From Segniliparus sp051660745 (lineage in GTDB: Bacteria; Actinomycetota; Actinomycetes; Mycobacteriales; Mycobacteriaceae), in contig NZ_JBOFQF010000037.1 in the NCBI RefSeq assembly GCF_051660745.1, forward strand, positions 54,716-118,715: DNA of 64,000 bases. Direction: 5' to 3'. The notes under the pieces are model-generated. The model was not told where the DNA came from. It did not search any database and was given only the letters and a program-made list of their open reading frames with translations. Each line of letters opens with the position of its first letter. The first letter of the stretch is position 1. Positions 8,890-17,754 of the stretch are shown here, piece by piece. A program made the translations under genes and the position numbers.

Positions 8890-9902
8890 GGCCTTCCTCC
8901 CCAGCGCACGGCCGTCGCGCCCGCGAAATCGCCCGCGTGGGCGAAGGCGGCGAACATGACGATGTCGCCCTTTTTGACCCGGCCCTCGGAGACAGCGTGG
9001 TCGAAGGTGACGGGGATGCCTGCGGCGAACAGGTTGCCGCATTCGTCGAAGGTGTCCGGGTGGCGCTCGGCCGGGACCTCCAGCGCCTCGCGCCAGTTCC
9101 TCAGGAACAATCGGTTGGGCTGGTTGGTGACGAGCAGGTCGAGGTCTTTCGACGCGACCCCGATCCGCTCGCAGAGGGCGTGGGCCACTTCGGGCACCTG
9201 CCGGTTGCCCCTGGCGAGCACTTTGACGATCTTGCTCTCGGTGAACCCGACATGGCCTTCGCCCTCTCCTGGCTCCCAGTATTTGCGCGGCGGGTCGCAT
9301 TGGTAGATCATTTCGCCCGCGTACTGGCCGTAGTTCCGCCATTCGACTCCGAGGATCGGCGACGCGTCCGAGACCTCCAAGAGGCCGACGCCCGCGCCGT
9401 CCCCTGGGATGGCGGCTTGGGACAGCGTGCGCACGTGGGGCTGGGTGAAGATCTGCCCGGCGCAGTTCTGCGCCGCCGCGATCACAGCCTTGGTCCCCGG
9501 CGCGGCTCCGGCGAGCAGTTTCTGGACGATGCTGATCATGTGCGGGAAGGCCGCGCAGCCGCCGTTGTGGATGTCGAGGATCCAGGTCGGCTTCATGCCG
9601 AGCCGCTGTGCCACTTCGCCTCCGCAGCCGACGAACGGCAGGTCGGGCAGCTGGGTGTGCATGATGAGCACATCCGCCTCGGTGATGGCCTGAGCGCCGT
9701 GGCGCTCGACGATCCCGGCGGCCGCGCGCTCGATCATGTCCACGGCGGTCTCGTCCTTGGCGACGTGATGGCGGAACTTCGGCGCTTTGAACATGACGTT
9801 GTCGCTGAGCTCGTCCGACTCGGCGACATGGGCGTACCAGTCGGCGGAGACTCGGTTCTTCGGCAGGTAGCTCGCGATGTCGACAAGGCTGAGCGTGGTC
9901 AT
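8886..9902 (-). CDS. Beta-ketoacyl-ACP synthase III-like enzyme with an altered active site
   Basis: 338 residues with a thiolase fold like FabH. The nucleophile C116 lies in HNGGCAAFPH and the FabH Asn is kept as N290 in ECGNLFAAGIP. The position of the catalytic His (FabH PHQANxRI) reads TNQPNRLF, giving N260 in place of His. KAS III enzymes condense acyl-CoA with malonyl-ACP; relatives without the full triad may only transfer acyl groups or use other nucleophiles. The gene overlaps both neighbours by ATGA junctions. Together with a ThDP enzyme, an SRPBCC protein and an aminotransferase this points to secondary metabolism rather than fatty-acid initiation. Confidence 0.88.
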   Translation of the reverse strand: MTTLSLVDIASYLPKNRVSADWYAHVAESDELSDNVMFKAPKFRHHVAKDETAVDMIERAAAGIVERHGAQAITEADVLIMHTQLPDLPFVGCGGEVAQRLGMKPTWILDIHNGGCAAFPHMISIVQKLLAGAAPGTKAVIAAAQNCAGQIFTQPHVRTLSQAAIPGDGAGVGLLEVSDASPILGVEWRNYGQYAGEMIYQCDPPRKYWEPGEGEGHVGFTESKIVKVLARGNRQVPEVAHALCERIGVASKDLDLLVTNQPNRLFLRNWREALEVPAERHPDTFDECGNLFAAGIPVTFDHAVSEGRVKKGDIVMFAAFAHAGDFAGATAVRWGGRP

Positions 9903-10597
9903 TCTTTTCTCCCATCCTGTTGCATCCAATCCGGGGTGATTGGCTGTCCTTTGGCGTGGCGGTGCTCGCAGATAGCTTTCAAATTGCGCAATTCGAGGAC
10001 GTGTCCCGCGTAGAACAAGTCCCAGAAGTCGCCGACCCACACGGGCCTGCCTTCCGGGGCGGCCTGCGGGAACGGGTTTTTGTCGTAGAAGGGGTGGTGG
10101 CAGTTGGTCCACAGCACCACCGAGCCCGGCTTGTCGAGCACCAGCTGCGCGTCGATGACGCGCATGAGGTAGATCATCCACAGGTGCTCGCCCTGGTCCC
10201 ACGCGCAGTGGTAGTCCACCGTGCGGGCCTCGGGGTTGGCGACCGTGCGGGTGTAGATCTTGGTGGGCACGGCGCCAGGGCGCTTGCCGATCCGGTCGTC
10301 GGAGATCCACAGGCCCGGAGTCTCGGTCTTCTCGAAGCCCCGCAGGCTGTAGGTCCATTCCTCAAGGCTGAGCGTGTTCGAGAGGTACTCGTAGACCTCG
10401 TCGGGCGGCGCGTCGATGAAGTCTTGGATGCTGCAGTACTGGCCGTAGACCTGCTCGTGCGGGTAGACCGACCGGGTCATGTCCACGACGAGGGGCATGC
10501 CCTCTTTGACGCTGATGTTTTCGATGCGGTAGACGTCGGGGACGTCGAAGTCGGGAGCGGGATCGGTGCTCGTCGGGGTATTGGCGGCGGTTGTCAT
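9899..10597 (-). CDS. SRPBCC-fold (START/cyclase-like) protein
   Basis: 232 residues. The segment YCSIQDFIDAPPDEVYEYLSNTLSLEEWTYSLRGFE is typical of the START/SRPBCC hydrophobic-pocket fold found in polyketide aromatase/cyclases and related ligand-binding enzymes. A Pro/Thr-rich leader of about 20 residues precedes the domain; no signal peptide. ATG 10597 overlaps the stop of the ThDP gene and its own stop overlaps the KAS III-like start (both ATGA), so it is part of one translationally coupled operon. A cyclisation, dehydration or carrier role for the pathway intermediate is a reasonable guess, but catalytic residues cannot be assigned. Confidence 0.75.
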   Translation of the reverse strand: MTTAANTPTSTDPAPDFDVPDVYRIENISVKEGMPLVVDMTRSVYPHEQVYGQYCSIQDFIDAPPDEVYEYLSNTLSLEEWTYSLRGFEKTETPGLWISDDRIGKRPGAVPTKIYTRTVANPEARTVDYHCAWDQGEHLWMIYLMRVIDAQLVLDKPGSVVLWTNCHHPFYDKNPFPQAAPEGRPVWVGDFWDLFYAGHVLELRNLKAICEHRHAKGQPITPDWMQQDGRKE

Positions 10598-12270
10598 GCG
10601 GTTAACTCCTTCAGGAACGGGATGAATGGGGGTATTTCGTCGGGATCGCAGGTCAGAGAGATGAACACGGGCCCAGGCTCGGCGACGGTCTCGTCGAGCG
10701 CCGACTCGAACTCGGCGAGGGTGTTCGCGGCTCGGGACGGGAGGCGCGGGAGCAGCGTCCCGACGGCCTCGCCGATCCTGGCCTCGAAGAACCGGTTGAA
10801 GCTGTACTCGCCGGAGTAGTAGAGCTGTTCGCGGGTCACGCACATGGCGTGCGCGTTGTTGTTGAAAATCACGAACGTCACCGGGGCCTGCTGCTCGACG
10901 GCGGTGTGGACCTCGAAGCCGTGCATGAAGAACGCGCCGTCGCCCGCGACGACGAACGTCCGCCGTCTTCTGCCGAACGAGCTGCCGATCCCGGCCCCGA
11001 ACGCGTAGCCCATGCCGCCCATCCCGAGCGCGACGACGAACCTGCCGCCGTCGGCGACCGGCAGATAGTGGACCACCGAGGCTCCGGTGTTGCCCGCGTC
11101 GGCGAACACGTCCGCCCCGGGCGGGATCCGTTTGGCGAGCGCCGCGACGGCTTCGCGGTAGGCGACTCCGGGGGCGCCCCCCTGCGATCCGTTCCGGGCG
11201 GGCACGCTCAGCGGCTGGATCGCCGCGAGGTCGGGGCGATCTGGCTGTCTCGGGCGGGCTTCCCCCGCGAGCGAGGCGAGGCTGTGCTTGAGCGGGCCGA
11301 TCGCGCTGTGCTCGACGTCGACGAACGGGGGGCGCGAGCCGAGGTGCAGGAGCCGGGTGCGGCCCAGCGCCTCTTCCATCCCGCCGCGCGCCATGAGCGG
11401 CATCCGCGCGCCTGCCAAGACGCACACCTCGGCGTTGGCGACGAGGTCCGGGACGCCGCGATAGCCCATGATCCCGCAGATCCCGGCGAAGAGCGGGTGG
11501 TTGTTGCAGATGGCGTCTTTCGCGTCCGGGGCGACAAGCACCGGAGCGCCGTGCGCGGTGGCGAAGGACTCGAGCTCGGCCCTCGCGTCGGCGCGGGCGA
11601 CCTCGGGGCCTGCGATGACGACGACGCGCGCCGCCTGCGCGAGCATGCGCTCCGCCTCGTGAAGGCCGTCGGCGAGGCGGGGCCGCGACGGTTCGGAGGG
11701 CAGGGCCCGCTCGGGCAATGCCCGCTCGGCGAGCTCGGCCTGTTGGACGTTCTTGGGCAGGAGGAGCACGGCGGGCCCGCCTGCGCGGGCGGCCGCGATA
11801 GCCTGCTCCAACAGTTCGGGGACCTCGTCCGCGCTGGTCGCCTTCGCGCAAAACCGGGAGACGTGGGAGAAAAGGCCGACTGCGTCGATCGTCCCCGCCC
11901 GGCTGCTGGTGTCTTGGAAGGCTCCCCGCCCCTCGAGCGCGGTCGGCGGTTGGCCGACGAGGGCCAGCACGGGCACCTCGGAGTCGAAGGCCTCGCCGAG
12001 CCCCGCGACCAGGTTCAGCGCTCCGCCGCCCGAAGTCGCGATGACCACGCCGAGCCGGTTGGTGGTGCGCGCGTAGCCGTCGGCCATAGTGGCGGCTCCG
12101 AACTCGTGTTTTGCCACGATCCCGCGCAATTTGGGCCCGAGCCGGTCGATGGCGTCGTACACGTCCTCGATGTTCGCGCCGTCGACCCCGAAGATCGTGT
12201 CGGTGCCCTCGTCCGCGATGCGGGCGACGATATGGTCTGCGACGCTCCTCGTTGAGCTGCGGGTGGCCAT
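10594..12270 (-). CDS. Thiamine-diphosphate-dependent enzyme (acetolactate synthase/decarboxylase family)
   Basis: 558 residues with the three-domain layout of the POX/AHAS family. The Pyr domain holds the cofactor-activating E56 in KHEFGAATMADGYAR; the PP domain has GDG at 443-445 and NNN about 25 residues later, the ThDP/Mg motif. Members decarboxylate 2-oxo acids or ligate the resulting carbanion to an acceptor. ATG 12270 is preceded by GGAAAGG, and a longer start at 12387 would read into the promoter region. It is the first gene of the four-gene operon and probably supplies an activated acyl or acyloin unit. It is not obviously the housekeeping acetolactate synthase, since no small subunit gene is near. 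Confidence 0.88.
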   Translation of the reverse strand: MATRSSTRSVADHIVARIADEGTDTIFGVDGANIEDVYDAIDRLGPKLRGIVAKHEFGAATMADGYARTTNRLGVVIATSGGGALNLVAGLGEAFDSEVPVLALVGQPPTALEGRGAFQDTSSRAGTIDAVGLFSHVSRFCAKATSADEVPELLEQAIAAARAGGPAVLLLPKNVQQAELAERALPERALPSEPSRPRLADGLHEAERMLAQAARVVVIAGPEVARADARAELESFATAHGAPVLVAPDAKDAICNNHPLFAGICGIMGYRGVPDLVANAEVCVLAGARMPLMARGGMEEALGRTRLLHLGSRPPFVDVEHSAIGPLKHSLASLAGEARPRQPDRPDLAAIQPLSVPARNGSQGGAPGVAYREAVAALAKRIPPGADVFADAGNTGASVVHYLPVADGGRFVVALGMGGMGYAFGAGIGSSFGRRRRTFVVAGDGAFFMHGFEVHTAVEQQAPVTFVIFNNNAHAMCVTREQLYYSGEYSFNRFFEARIGEAVGTLLPRLPSRAANTLAEFESALDETVAEPGPVFISLTCDPDEIPPFIPFLKELTA

Positions 12271-12341
12271 CGGATGCCTTTCCAGGGATCGGCGGGCGGC
12301 AGATACAGTGCCCGAGATCGAAGAAAAATATTCAATTGCGA

Positions 12342-12353
12342 ACGATGTATCGT
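12342..12353. promoter_or_regulatory. Candidate operator ACGAT-GT-ATCGT upstream of the biosynthetic operon
   Basis: Five-base arms with a 2-bp centre, in the AT-rich stretch 12320-12360 that separates the ThDP gene from mtrA. It lies about 70 bp upstream of the ThDP start and is a possible target of the MarR-type regulator; sequence symmetry is the only evidence. Confidence 0.35.
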
Positions 12354-12393
12354 GCTCGATGCTAGTTCTGCGGCGGGTGGAAAGCAAGGTTTT

Positions 12394-12420
12394 TCAGGAG
12401 AAAATCAGGAGAAAACCAGG
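12394..12420 (+). repeat. Tandem 11-bp repeat upstream of mtrA
   Basis: TCAGGAGAAAA occurs twice back to back (12394-12404, 12405-12415) and is followed by CCAGG. The period equals one DNA turn, which suits side-by-side protein binding. It lies about 100 bp upstream of mtrA. Confidence 0.6.
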
Positions 12421-12518
12421 TCCGCTCCGGCCGAAATCGCGCTGCCTGCGAGTTCGGCGTCGCGGTGTCACGGCGCGCCGTCTGGACCGTTATCAGGTCG
12501 AGATGCGACCATGTGCCC

Positions 12519-13196
12519 ATGCGACAGCGGATACTAGTGGTGGACGACGACGTGGCTTTGGCCGAAATGCTGACCATCGTCTTGCGCGGAGAAGGGTTCG
12601 ACCCGGTTGTCGTCTCCGACGGCAGCAAGGTGTTGCCAGCGGTTCGGGAGCTGCGCCCGGACCTGGTGCTCCTCGACGTGATGCTCCCCGGGCTCAACGG
12701 CATCGACGTGTGCCGCCAGGTGCGGGCCGAGTCCGGCGTCCCGATCGTCATGCTCACCGCGCGCACCGACACTATCGACGTGGTCGTCGGCCTTGAGTCT
12801 GGCGCGGACGACTACGTGATGAAGCCGTTCAAGCCGAAGGAGCTGGTGGCCAGGGTCCGGGCCCGGCTGCGGCGCAACGAGGTGGCCGCGCCCGAGGTGC
12901 TGACCATCGACGACGTCGAGATCGACGTGCTCGCCCACCGGGTGAGCCGGGGCGACCAGATCATCTCCCTCACCCCCCTTGAGTTCGACCTGCTCGTCGC
13001 GCTCGCGCGCAAGCCCCGCCAGGTGTTCACCCGCGAGGTCCTGCTCGAACAGGTGTGGGGCTACCGCCACCCGGCGGACACCCGGCTGGTGAACGTCCAC
13101 GTGCAGCGCCTGCGCGCCAAGGTCGAAAAAGATCCCGACGCCCCGCGCGTCGTGCTCACGGTGAGGGGTGTCGGCTACAAGGCCGGCCCGCCCTGA
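12519..13196 (+). CDS. mtrA: Two-component response regulator MtrA
   Basis: 225 residues, nearly identical in pattern to mycobacterial MtrA. The receiver domain (1-115) has the acidic pair in VVDDD and the phosphoacceptor D53 in LLDVMLPG; the C-terminal OmpR-type winged helix includes SLTPLEFDLLVALARKPRQ and ends VLTVRGVGYKAGPP. MtrA controls replication-linked and cell-wall genes in response to MtrB. ATG 12519 is chosen; GTG 12513 would add two residues and cannot be excluded, since M. tuberculosis MtrA has a three-residue longer start. Followed by mtrB, but 200 bp away because a palindromic repeat lies between them. Confidence 0.97.
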   Translation: MRQRILVVDDDVALAEMLTIVLRGEGFDPVVVSDGSKVLPAVRELRPDLVLLDVMLPGLNGIDVCRQVRAESGVPIVMLTARTDTIDVVVGLESGADDYVMKPFKPKELVARVRARLRRNEVAAPEVLTIDDVEIDVLAHRVSRGDQIISLTPLEFDLLVALARKPRQVFTREVLLEQVWGYRHPADTRLVNVHVQRLRAKVEKDPDAPRVVLTVRGVGYKAGPP

Positions 13197-13322
13197 TCTG
13201 GGGTCGCGGCCCAGATGGCGCCTCGCTGCGTTGCTCCGCTCCTCGTGTACCGGCTCGTTCCTCGCTGGGCCCGTGCGCGTCGTCCCGGTGCGCCTTGCGA
13301 TGCGTCCATCTGGATCCACGAT
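13197..13322 (+). repeat. Dispersed intergenic palindrome, copy C (divergent)
   Basis: Begins at the base after the mtrA stop and separates mtrA from mtrB. It is the most diverged copy, but keeps the order of the left core, CTCCTCGTGTACCGGCTCG, GTGCGCGTCGTC and GCGCCTTGCGATGCGTCCA. Its arms pair through CCAGATGG and CCATCTGG. Confidence 0.7.
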
Positions 13323-13396
13323 GACTCAGCATGGAATCAGGCCCTTTCGGAATGGTTGCCATGCTTCACTGGATCTATGACTGGAGTTGAAGGCGC

Positions 13397-15067
13397 GTGA
13401 TCGGGGGAAGTCGTCGCTTACAGCACGGTCCCGCCACCTTCTTGACCTGGCTGGAGCGCGCCTCGCGGGTTGTCGGGCGGCGTTGGCGGCGTTCGCTGCA
13501 GCTGCGGGTTTTGGTGTCCGCGATGGGGCTGTCCCTGGCGTTGATGCTGGTGCTCGGGTTCTTCTTGTCGAGCCAGATCGCCGACCGGTTGCTGACGCAG
13601 AAGATCACGGCGGCCTCGGACGAGCTCGCCCGCGCGCGCGCCACCGTCGAGAGCGAGCTGGCGGGCATGGGGGAGTCCGAGGGGGTGGAGAGCAGGATGC
13701 GGGCGGTCCGGCTCCGGCTCTCCGATCCCGGTTCGGCGGCAGGCCTTGCCGGGGTGTTCGACTCCGTGATCATCGTTCCGGAGAACGGCACGCAAGGGAA
13801 GGTCGTCCTCGGGCCGAGCCAAACGGTGAGCGAGGCCTTGCAGGACTTCGTGCGCTCCGGGCAGGTCAGCTACACCTATGCCACCGAGCCCGCGCAGGAC
13901 GGGGGGACGCGGCCGGTGCTCGTCATGGGCACCCCGATGGCCACCGGGGCGGTCGGGGTGCAGCTCTATCTGATCTTCCAGCTGTCCAACGAGGAGTCCA
14001 CGCTCAATCTCGTGCAGCGCAACCTGATCACCGGCGGGCTGGTGCTCTCCATCCTGATGGCTGCGGTGTCGATGTTCGTGGCGAGGCAAGTGGTGCTGCC
14101 GGTGCGCCAGACCGCGCGGATCGCGGTCAGGTTCGCCAACGGCAGGCTCGACGAGCGGGTGCCCGTGCGCGGCGAGGACGATTTGGCGCGTCTGGCGATG
14201 TCGTTCAACGAAATGGCCGAAAGCTTGTCCAGGCAGATCGTCCAGCTGGAGGAGTACGGCCAGCTGCAGCGGCAGTTCACCTCCGACGTGAGCCACGAGC
14301 TTCGCACGCCGCTCACCACGGTGCGCCTCGCCGCCGATCTCATCCACGGCTCCCGCGACGAGCTCTCGCCGGCTTTGGCCCGGTCCTCGGAGCTGCTGGA
14401 GGCAGAGCTGGACCGGTTCGAATCCCTGCTCACGTCGCTCCTGGAGATCTCACGGCACGACGCCGGGGTCGCGGACCTCTCCGCCGAGCAAGTCGACCTG
14501 CGCCGTTGCGTCTATGCCGCCGTTGACGTCGTCGAGCAGGGGGCGAAGAGCTCGGGCACGGTGATCCAGCTCGACCTCCCGGAGACGCCGGTGATCGCCG
14601 AGGTGGACCAGCGCCGCGTGGAGCGAGTGCTGCGCAACCTCTTGGCCAATGCCGTCGACCACGGCGAGTCGCGTCCGGTGCAGGTGAAGATGCGGGCCGA
14701 CACCGACGCGGTGGCGATCACCGTCCGGGACTGGGGCGTCGGCCTCAAGCCCGGCGAGGAAAAACTCGTCTTCAACCGTTTCTGGCGGGCAGACCCGTCA
14801 CGTGTGCGCCGGATGGGCGGCACCGGCCTCGGCCTCGCGATCAGCTACGAGGACGCGCGGCTGCACCAAGGCCGGTTGGAGGCCTGGGGCGAGCCGGGCC
14901 GGGGGGCCTGTTTCCGGTTGACGCTGCCGTTGGTGCGCGGGCACAAGGTGGTGGGCAGCCCGCTGCCGCTCAAACCGGCAAGCCCGCAACGTATTCCGTC
15001 TGCCCACGAACTCCGCGAGGTGCTCGCGGATTCCCCGCCGCTCAGGGGCAAGACAGATGAAGAATGA
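13397..15067 (+). CDS. mtrB: Sensor histidine kinase MtrB
   Basis: 556 residues. Two membrane segments (about 38-60 and 213-236) bracket an extracellular domain of about 150 residues; then a HAMP linker, the dimerisation/phosphoacceptor domain with H300 in SDVSHELRTPLTT, and a HATPase domain with N-box RNLLANAVDHGE, DWGVGL and GGTGLGLAIS. It phosphorylates MtrA. GTG 13397 has TGAAGG a few bases upstream. The gene overlaps lpqB by 11 bp, as is usual for the mtrA-mtrB-lpqB unit in which LpqB modulates MtrB. Confidence 0.97.
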   Translation: MIGGSRRLQHGPATFLTWLERASRVVGRRWRRSLQLRVLVSAMGLSLALMLVLGFFLSSQIADRLLTQKITAASDELARARATVESELAGMGESEGVESRMRAVRLRLSDPGSAAGLAGVFDSVIIVPENGTQGKVVLGPSQTVSEALQDFVRSGQVSYTYATEPAQDGGTRPVLVMGTPMATGAVGVQLYLIFQLSNEESTLNLVQRNLITGGLVLSILMAAVSMFVARQVVLPVRQTARIAVRFANGRLDERVPVRGEDDLARLAMSFNEMAESLSRQIVQLEEYGQLQRQFTSDVSHELRTPLTTVRLAADLIHGSRDELSPALARSSELLEAELDRFESLLTSLLEISRHDAGVADLSAEQVDLRRCVYAAVDVVEQGAKSSGTVIQLDLPETPVIAEVDQRRVERVLRNLLANAVDHGESRPVQVKMRADTDAVAITVRDWGVGLKPGEEKLVFNRFWRADPSRVRRMGGTGLGLAISYEDARLHQGRLEAWGEPGRGACFRLTLPLVRGHKVVGSPLPLKPASPQRIPSAHELREVLADSPPLRGKTDEE

Positions 15068-16886
15068 TGGGGACAGACGAGTGACACGACAGCCCTCCTT
15101 CCAGTTCCGCGCGGTCCTTCTGGGCTTGTGCGTGGCGCTTCTCGCGTCGTGCGCGACCATCCCGACCGGCAGCCCGCCGCACGCGCTCGGCCCCGTGCAG
15201 CGCGCCGCGGGAGCCCAGGACACGATGGCCGTCCCCGAGCCGTCCCCAGGCATGTCGCCCGAGACGCTGATCCGAGATTTCTTGAAGGCCTCGGTCGATC
15301 CGGCCGCCCGGCACGGGAAGGCTCGCGAGTTCCTCACCGAGGAGGCCGCGCGCACCTGGGACGACTCGCCGGGGGGCACGATCATCGACACGATCGACGT
15401 GCTCCTGCCCGAGGACCAGAACGAGCACCAGGCCGACCGGATGCGCTTCCAGATCCGCGCGATCGCGATCGGGCACATCGAGTCCGACGGAGTCGTCGGC
15501 CGGGACGACACGGCCGTGGCCCGCCAGATCGAAGTGACCCGAGTGCGCGGGGAGTGGCGGATCAGCTCGCTCGACAAGGGCGTGCTGGCGGACGCCAAGC
15601 AGTTCCAATACCGCTACCAGCGCCGCAACCTGTACTTCTTGAACCCGTCGGGGGCGCAGCTGGTGCCAGACCCCCGGTGGGTCTCCGGCGATCCGACAGC
15701 GCTCGCCGAGCAGCTCGTCCAGCTCCTCATCAACGGGCCGAGGCCGCTCTTGTCGAGCGCGGTGCGCACGCAGTTCCCCCAGCACGCGGCGTTGCGCTCG
15801 CCGGTCGCGCGGGTGGCCGGGCAGCCGGGGAATCCCAACGCCCACGGGCTGAGCATCGATTTCAAGGGGCTCGGAGAGCTCGACCAGAAAGGAAAGCAGC
15901 TCCTCGCCGCGCAGGTGATCTGGACGTTGGCCTCGGCAGGGATCACCGGCCCGTATTTGATCTCGGTCGGCGGGATACCGGTGGAAGACCGGTTGAGCGC
16001 GGGATGGACGACGAACGACGTCGGGCCGTGGGACCCGACCGGGGAAAGCTCCGGGAACACGATGTACGCGGTGTACGGGGGGACCTTGGCGCGGGTCACC
16101 GACCGAGGGGTGCAGAAGGTCGCCGGGGCGCTCGGCGTAGTGAACTCGATCCTCACCGCCGCCGTGAACGACCAGGAGAGCTACGCGGCGGCGGTGGTGA
16201 AAGGCCCGGACGGCTCCGCGCAGCTGATGGTGGGCCCGCCGGACAAGACGGTGAACTTGGGAGCGACCGCCGAGCACACGATGACCAGGCCGACATGGAC
16301 CCCGGACGGGTTGAAGGTGTGGACGGTGCTCGACGGCTCCGTTGTGGCCTGCGCGAGCGTCGACGCGAACGGCCAGCTGACCCGTTCCGACGTGGACATC
16401 TCAGAGCTCGGCCGCACCCCGCAAGACGGCCCGATCACCGAGCTGCGGCTGTCCCACGACGGCGTGCGGGCCGCGCTCGTGGTGGGCGGCAGGCTCATCA
16501 CGATGAACGTCCGCCAGAACGCGGAGGGCGGCTACTCGTTGACCGACGCGCAGTCGCTGCTCACCTCGAACCCGGAGCACCCCGTGCAGGTGACGAGCGT
16601 CGACTGGGGCGCGGGCGACGTGCTGTACGTGGCGCAGGCGCTCGCAGGCCCCCCGGGGCTCGAGCCCCCGGTGCTCGAAGTCCCCGTCGGCAGCCCGTTC
16701 TCCACCCCGATCCCGACCCGGAACCTCACCCCGCCGATCTCGTCCATCACCGCCTCGTCGACGATGATCTATGTGACGGACTCCCGGGCTGTGCTCCAGC
16801 TGCGCAGGAACGGCGGCCCGGAGGATTTCTGGAAAGAAATACCGATGCTGCACGGGACGCTTTCCACCATCATCCTGCCGAAATAG
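15057..16886 (+). CDS. lpqB: Lipoprotein LpqB, MtrAB-associated
   Basis: 609 residues. A basic N-terminus and hydrophobic stretch end in the lipobox LASC, so the protein is lipid-anchored outside the membrane. The mature part contains a GerMN-type domain (about 200-330) and a C-terminal beta-propeller-like region. In mycobacteria LpqB binds the extracellular domain of MtrB and affects MtrA phosphorylation and cell-wall homeostasis. ATG 15057 lies inside the mtrB end; an in-frame GTG eight codons later is an alternative start. A palindromic repeat begins five bases after the stop. Confidence 0.95.
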   Translation: MKNDGDRRVTRQPSFQFRAVLLGLCVALLASCATIPTGSPPHALGPVQRAAGAQDTMAVPEPSPGMSPETLIRDFLKASVDPAARHGKAREFLTEEAARTWDDSPGGTIIDTIDVLLPEDQNEHQADRMRFQIRAIAIGHIESDGVVGRDDTAVARQIEVTRVRGEWRISSLDKGVLADAKQFQYRYQRRNLYFLNPSGAQLVPDPRWVSGDPTALAEQLVQLLINGPRPLLSSAVRTQFPQHAALRSPVARVAGQPGNPNAHGLSIDFKGLGELDQKGKQLLAAQVIWTLASAGITGPYLISVGGIPVEDRLSAGWTTNDVGPWDPTGESSGNTMYAVYGGTLARVTDRGVQKVAGALGVVNSILTAAVNDQESYAAAVVKGPDGSAQLMVGPPDKTVNLGATAEHTMTRPTWTPDGLKVWTVLDGSVVACASVDANGQLTRSDVDISELGRTPQDGPITELRLSHDGVRAALVVGGRLITMNVRQNAEGGYSLTDAQSLLTSNPEHPVQVTSVDWGAGDVLYVAQALAGPPGLEPPVLEVPVGSPFSTPIPTRNLTPPISSITASSTMIYVTDSRAVLQLRRNGGPEDFWKEIPMLHGTLSTIILPK

Positions 16887-16890
16887 CGTC

Positions 16891-17004
16891 TCCGGGGTCC
16901 GTGCGGCGATCTGCGGCGTTGCGGCGGCCCTCGTGTGTGCCTCCGCTCCCTAACACACCACGGGCCGCCGCGCCTTGCATCTCATCCACACGGGGCTCCC
17001 CGGA
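16891..17004 (+). repeat. Dispersed intergenic palindrome, copy D
   Basis: Follows the lpqB stop by four bases. Ends TCCGGGG and CCCCGGA pair, and an inner perfect stem GCGGCGGCCC/GGGCCGCCGC (16921-16930 with 16962-16971) extends by CGTGTG/CACACC. Left core GTGCGGCGATCTGCGGCGTT, right core CGCCTTGCATCTCATCCAC. Confidence 0.85.
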
Positions 17005-17079
17005 TACTTCCATGCGATGTGGTCGTGTTCCGAAAAATGAGGTCCGGTTTTTGTCGGTGCTCTGGCGCACCATGGCGGC

Positions 17080-17754
17080 ATGGATTTCCTGGAGGGGTTG
17101 CAATGGGCCGGCCGGTCGGTGCTCGATGTGCTCGTGCCGCAGGAGTGCGGCGGCTGCCGGGCGAGGGGCGTGGCGTGGTGCGATTGCTGCGATCGGGAGA
17201 CAAGTCCGCGCCCGCGCCTTGTGCGCCCCGAGTTCGATCCGGGCGTGCCGGTCTATTCGAGCGGGCGATACGGCGGAGCGCGCCGCTCTGCCGTGCTCGC
17301 CGCGAAGGCGCACGGCCGTCGCGACATGGGGGGTGTCCTTGGAGAGCGCCTGGCCCGCGTCCTTGCCGAGTTGCGCCGCCGAGACGTGCTTCCCCCAGGG
17401 CGGGGGTTGCGGCTCGTGCCCGCGCCGTCGCGCGCCCGCGTGTCGCGGGCGAGGGGAGGGGACCCGGTGCTCCGGATGGCCGCCGCGGCCTCGGCGATCT
17501 TGCCGAGGACCGATGTCGAAGATCTGCTCCGCTACCGGATCGGCGTTCGCGACTCGGTGGGGCTCGGGGCTTCGGAGCGGTTCGCGAATGTCCGGGGCAG
17601 GGCCAGGGTGCGCGCGCGTCCGAGCCCTGCCGTCGGGCGGTCGACGGTGCTCGTCGACGACGTGCTCACGTCGGGGTCCACGGCGTGCGAGGCAGTTCGC
17701 GCGCTCGCCGGGGCGCAGGTTTTTGTCGCGGCGGTCGTTGTGGTCGCAGGCTGA
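17080..17754 (+). CDS. ComF-family phosphoribosyltransferase-like protein
   Basis: 224 residues. An N-terminal Cys cluster (CGGC, then CDCC) resembles the zinc motif of ComF proteins, and the PRPP-binding loop VLVDDVLTSGST lies near residues 190-201 of the phosphoribosyltransferase fold. ComF proteins are linked to DNA uptake in competent bacteria; in mycobacteria (Rv3242c, same position next to lpqB and hpf) the role is unknown. ATG 17080 gives MDFLEGLQWAG. No Shine-Dalgarno stands out. Family assignment is good; substrate unknown. Confidence 0.88.
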   Translation: MDFLEGLQWAGRSVLDVLVPQECGGCRARGVAWCDCCDRETSPRPRLVRPEFDPGVPVYSSGRYGGARRSAVLAAKAHGRRDMGGVLGERLARVLAELRRRDVLPPGRGLRLVPAPSRARVSRARGGDPVLRMAAAASAILPRTDVEDLLRYRIGVRDSVGLGASERFANVRGRARVRARPSPAVGRSTVLVDDVLTSGSTACEAVRALAGAQVFVAAVVVVAG

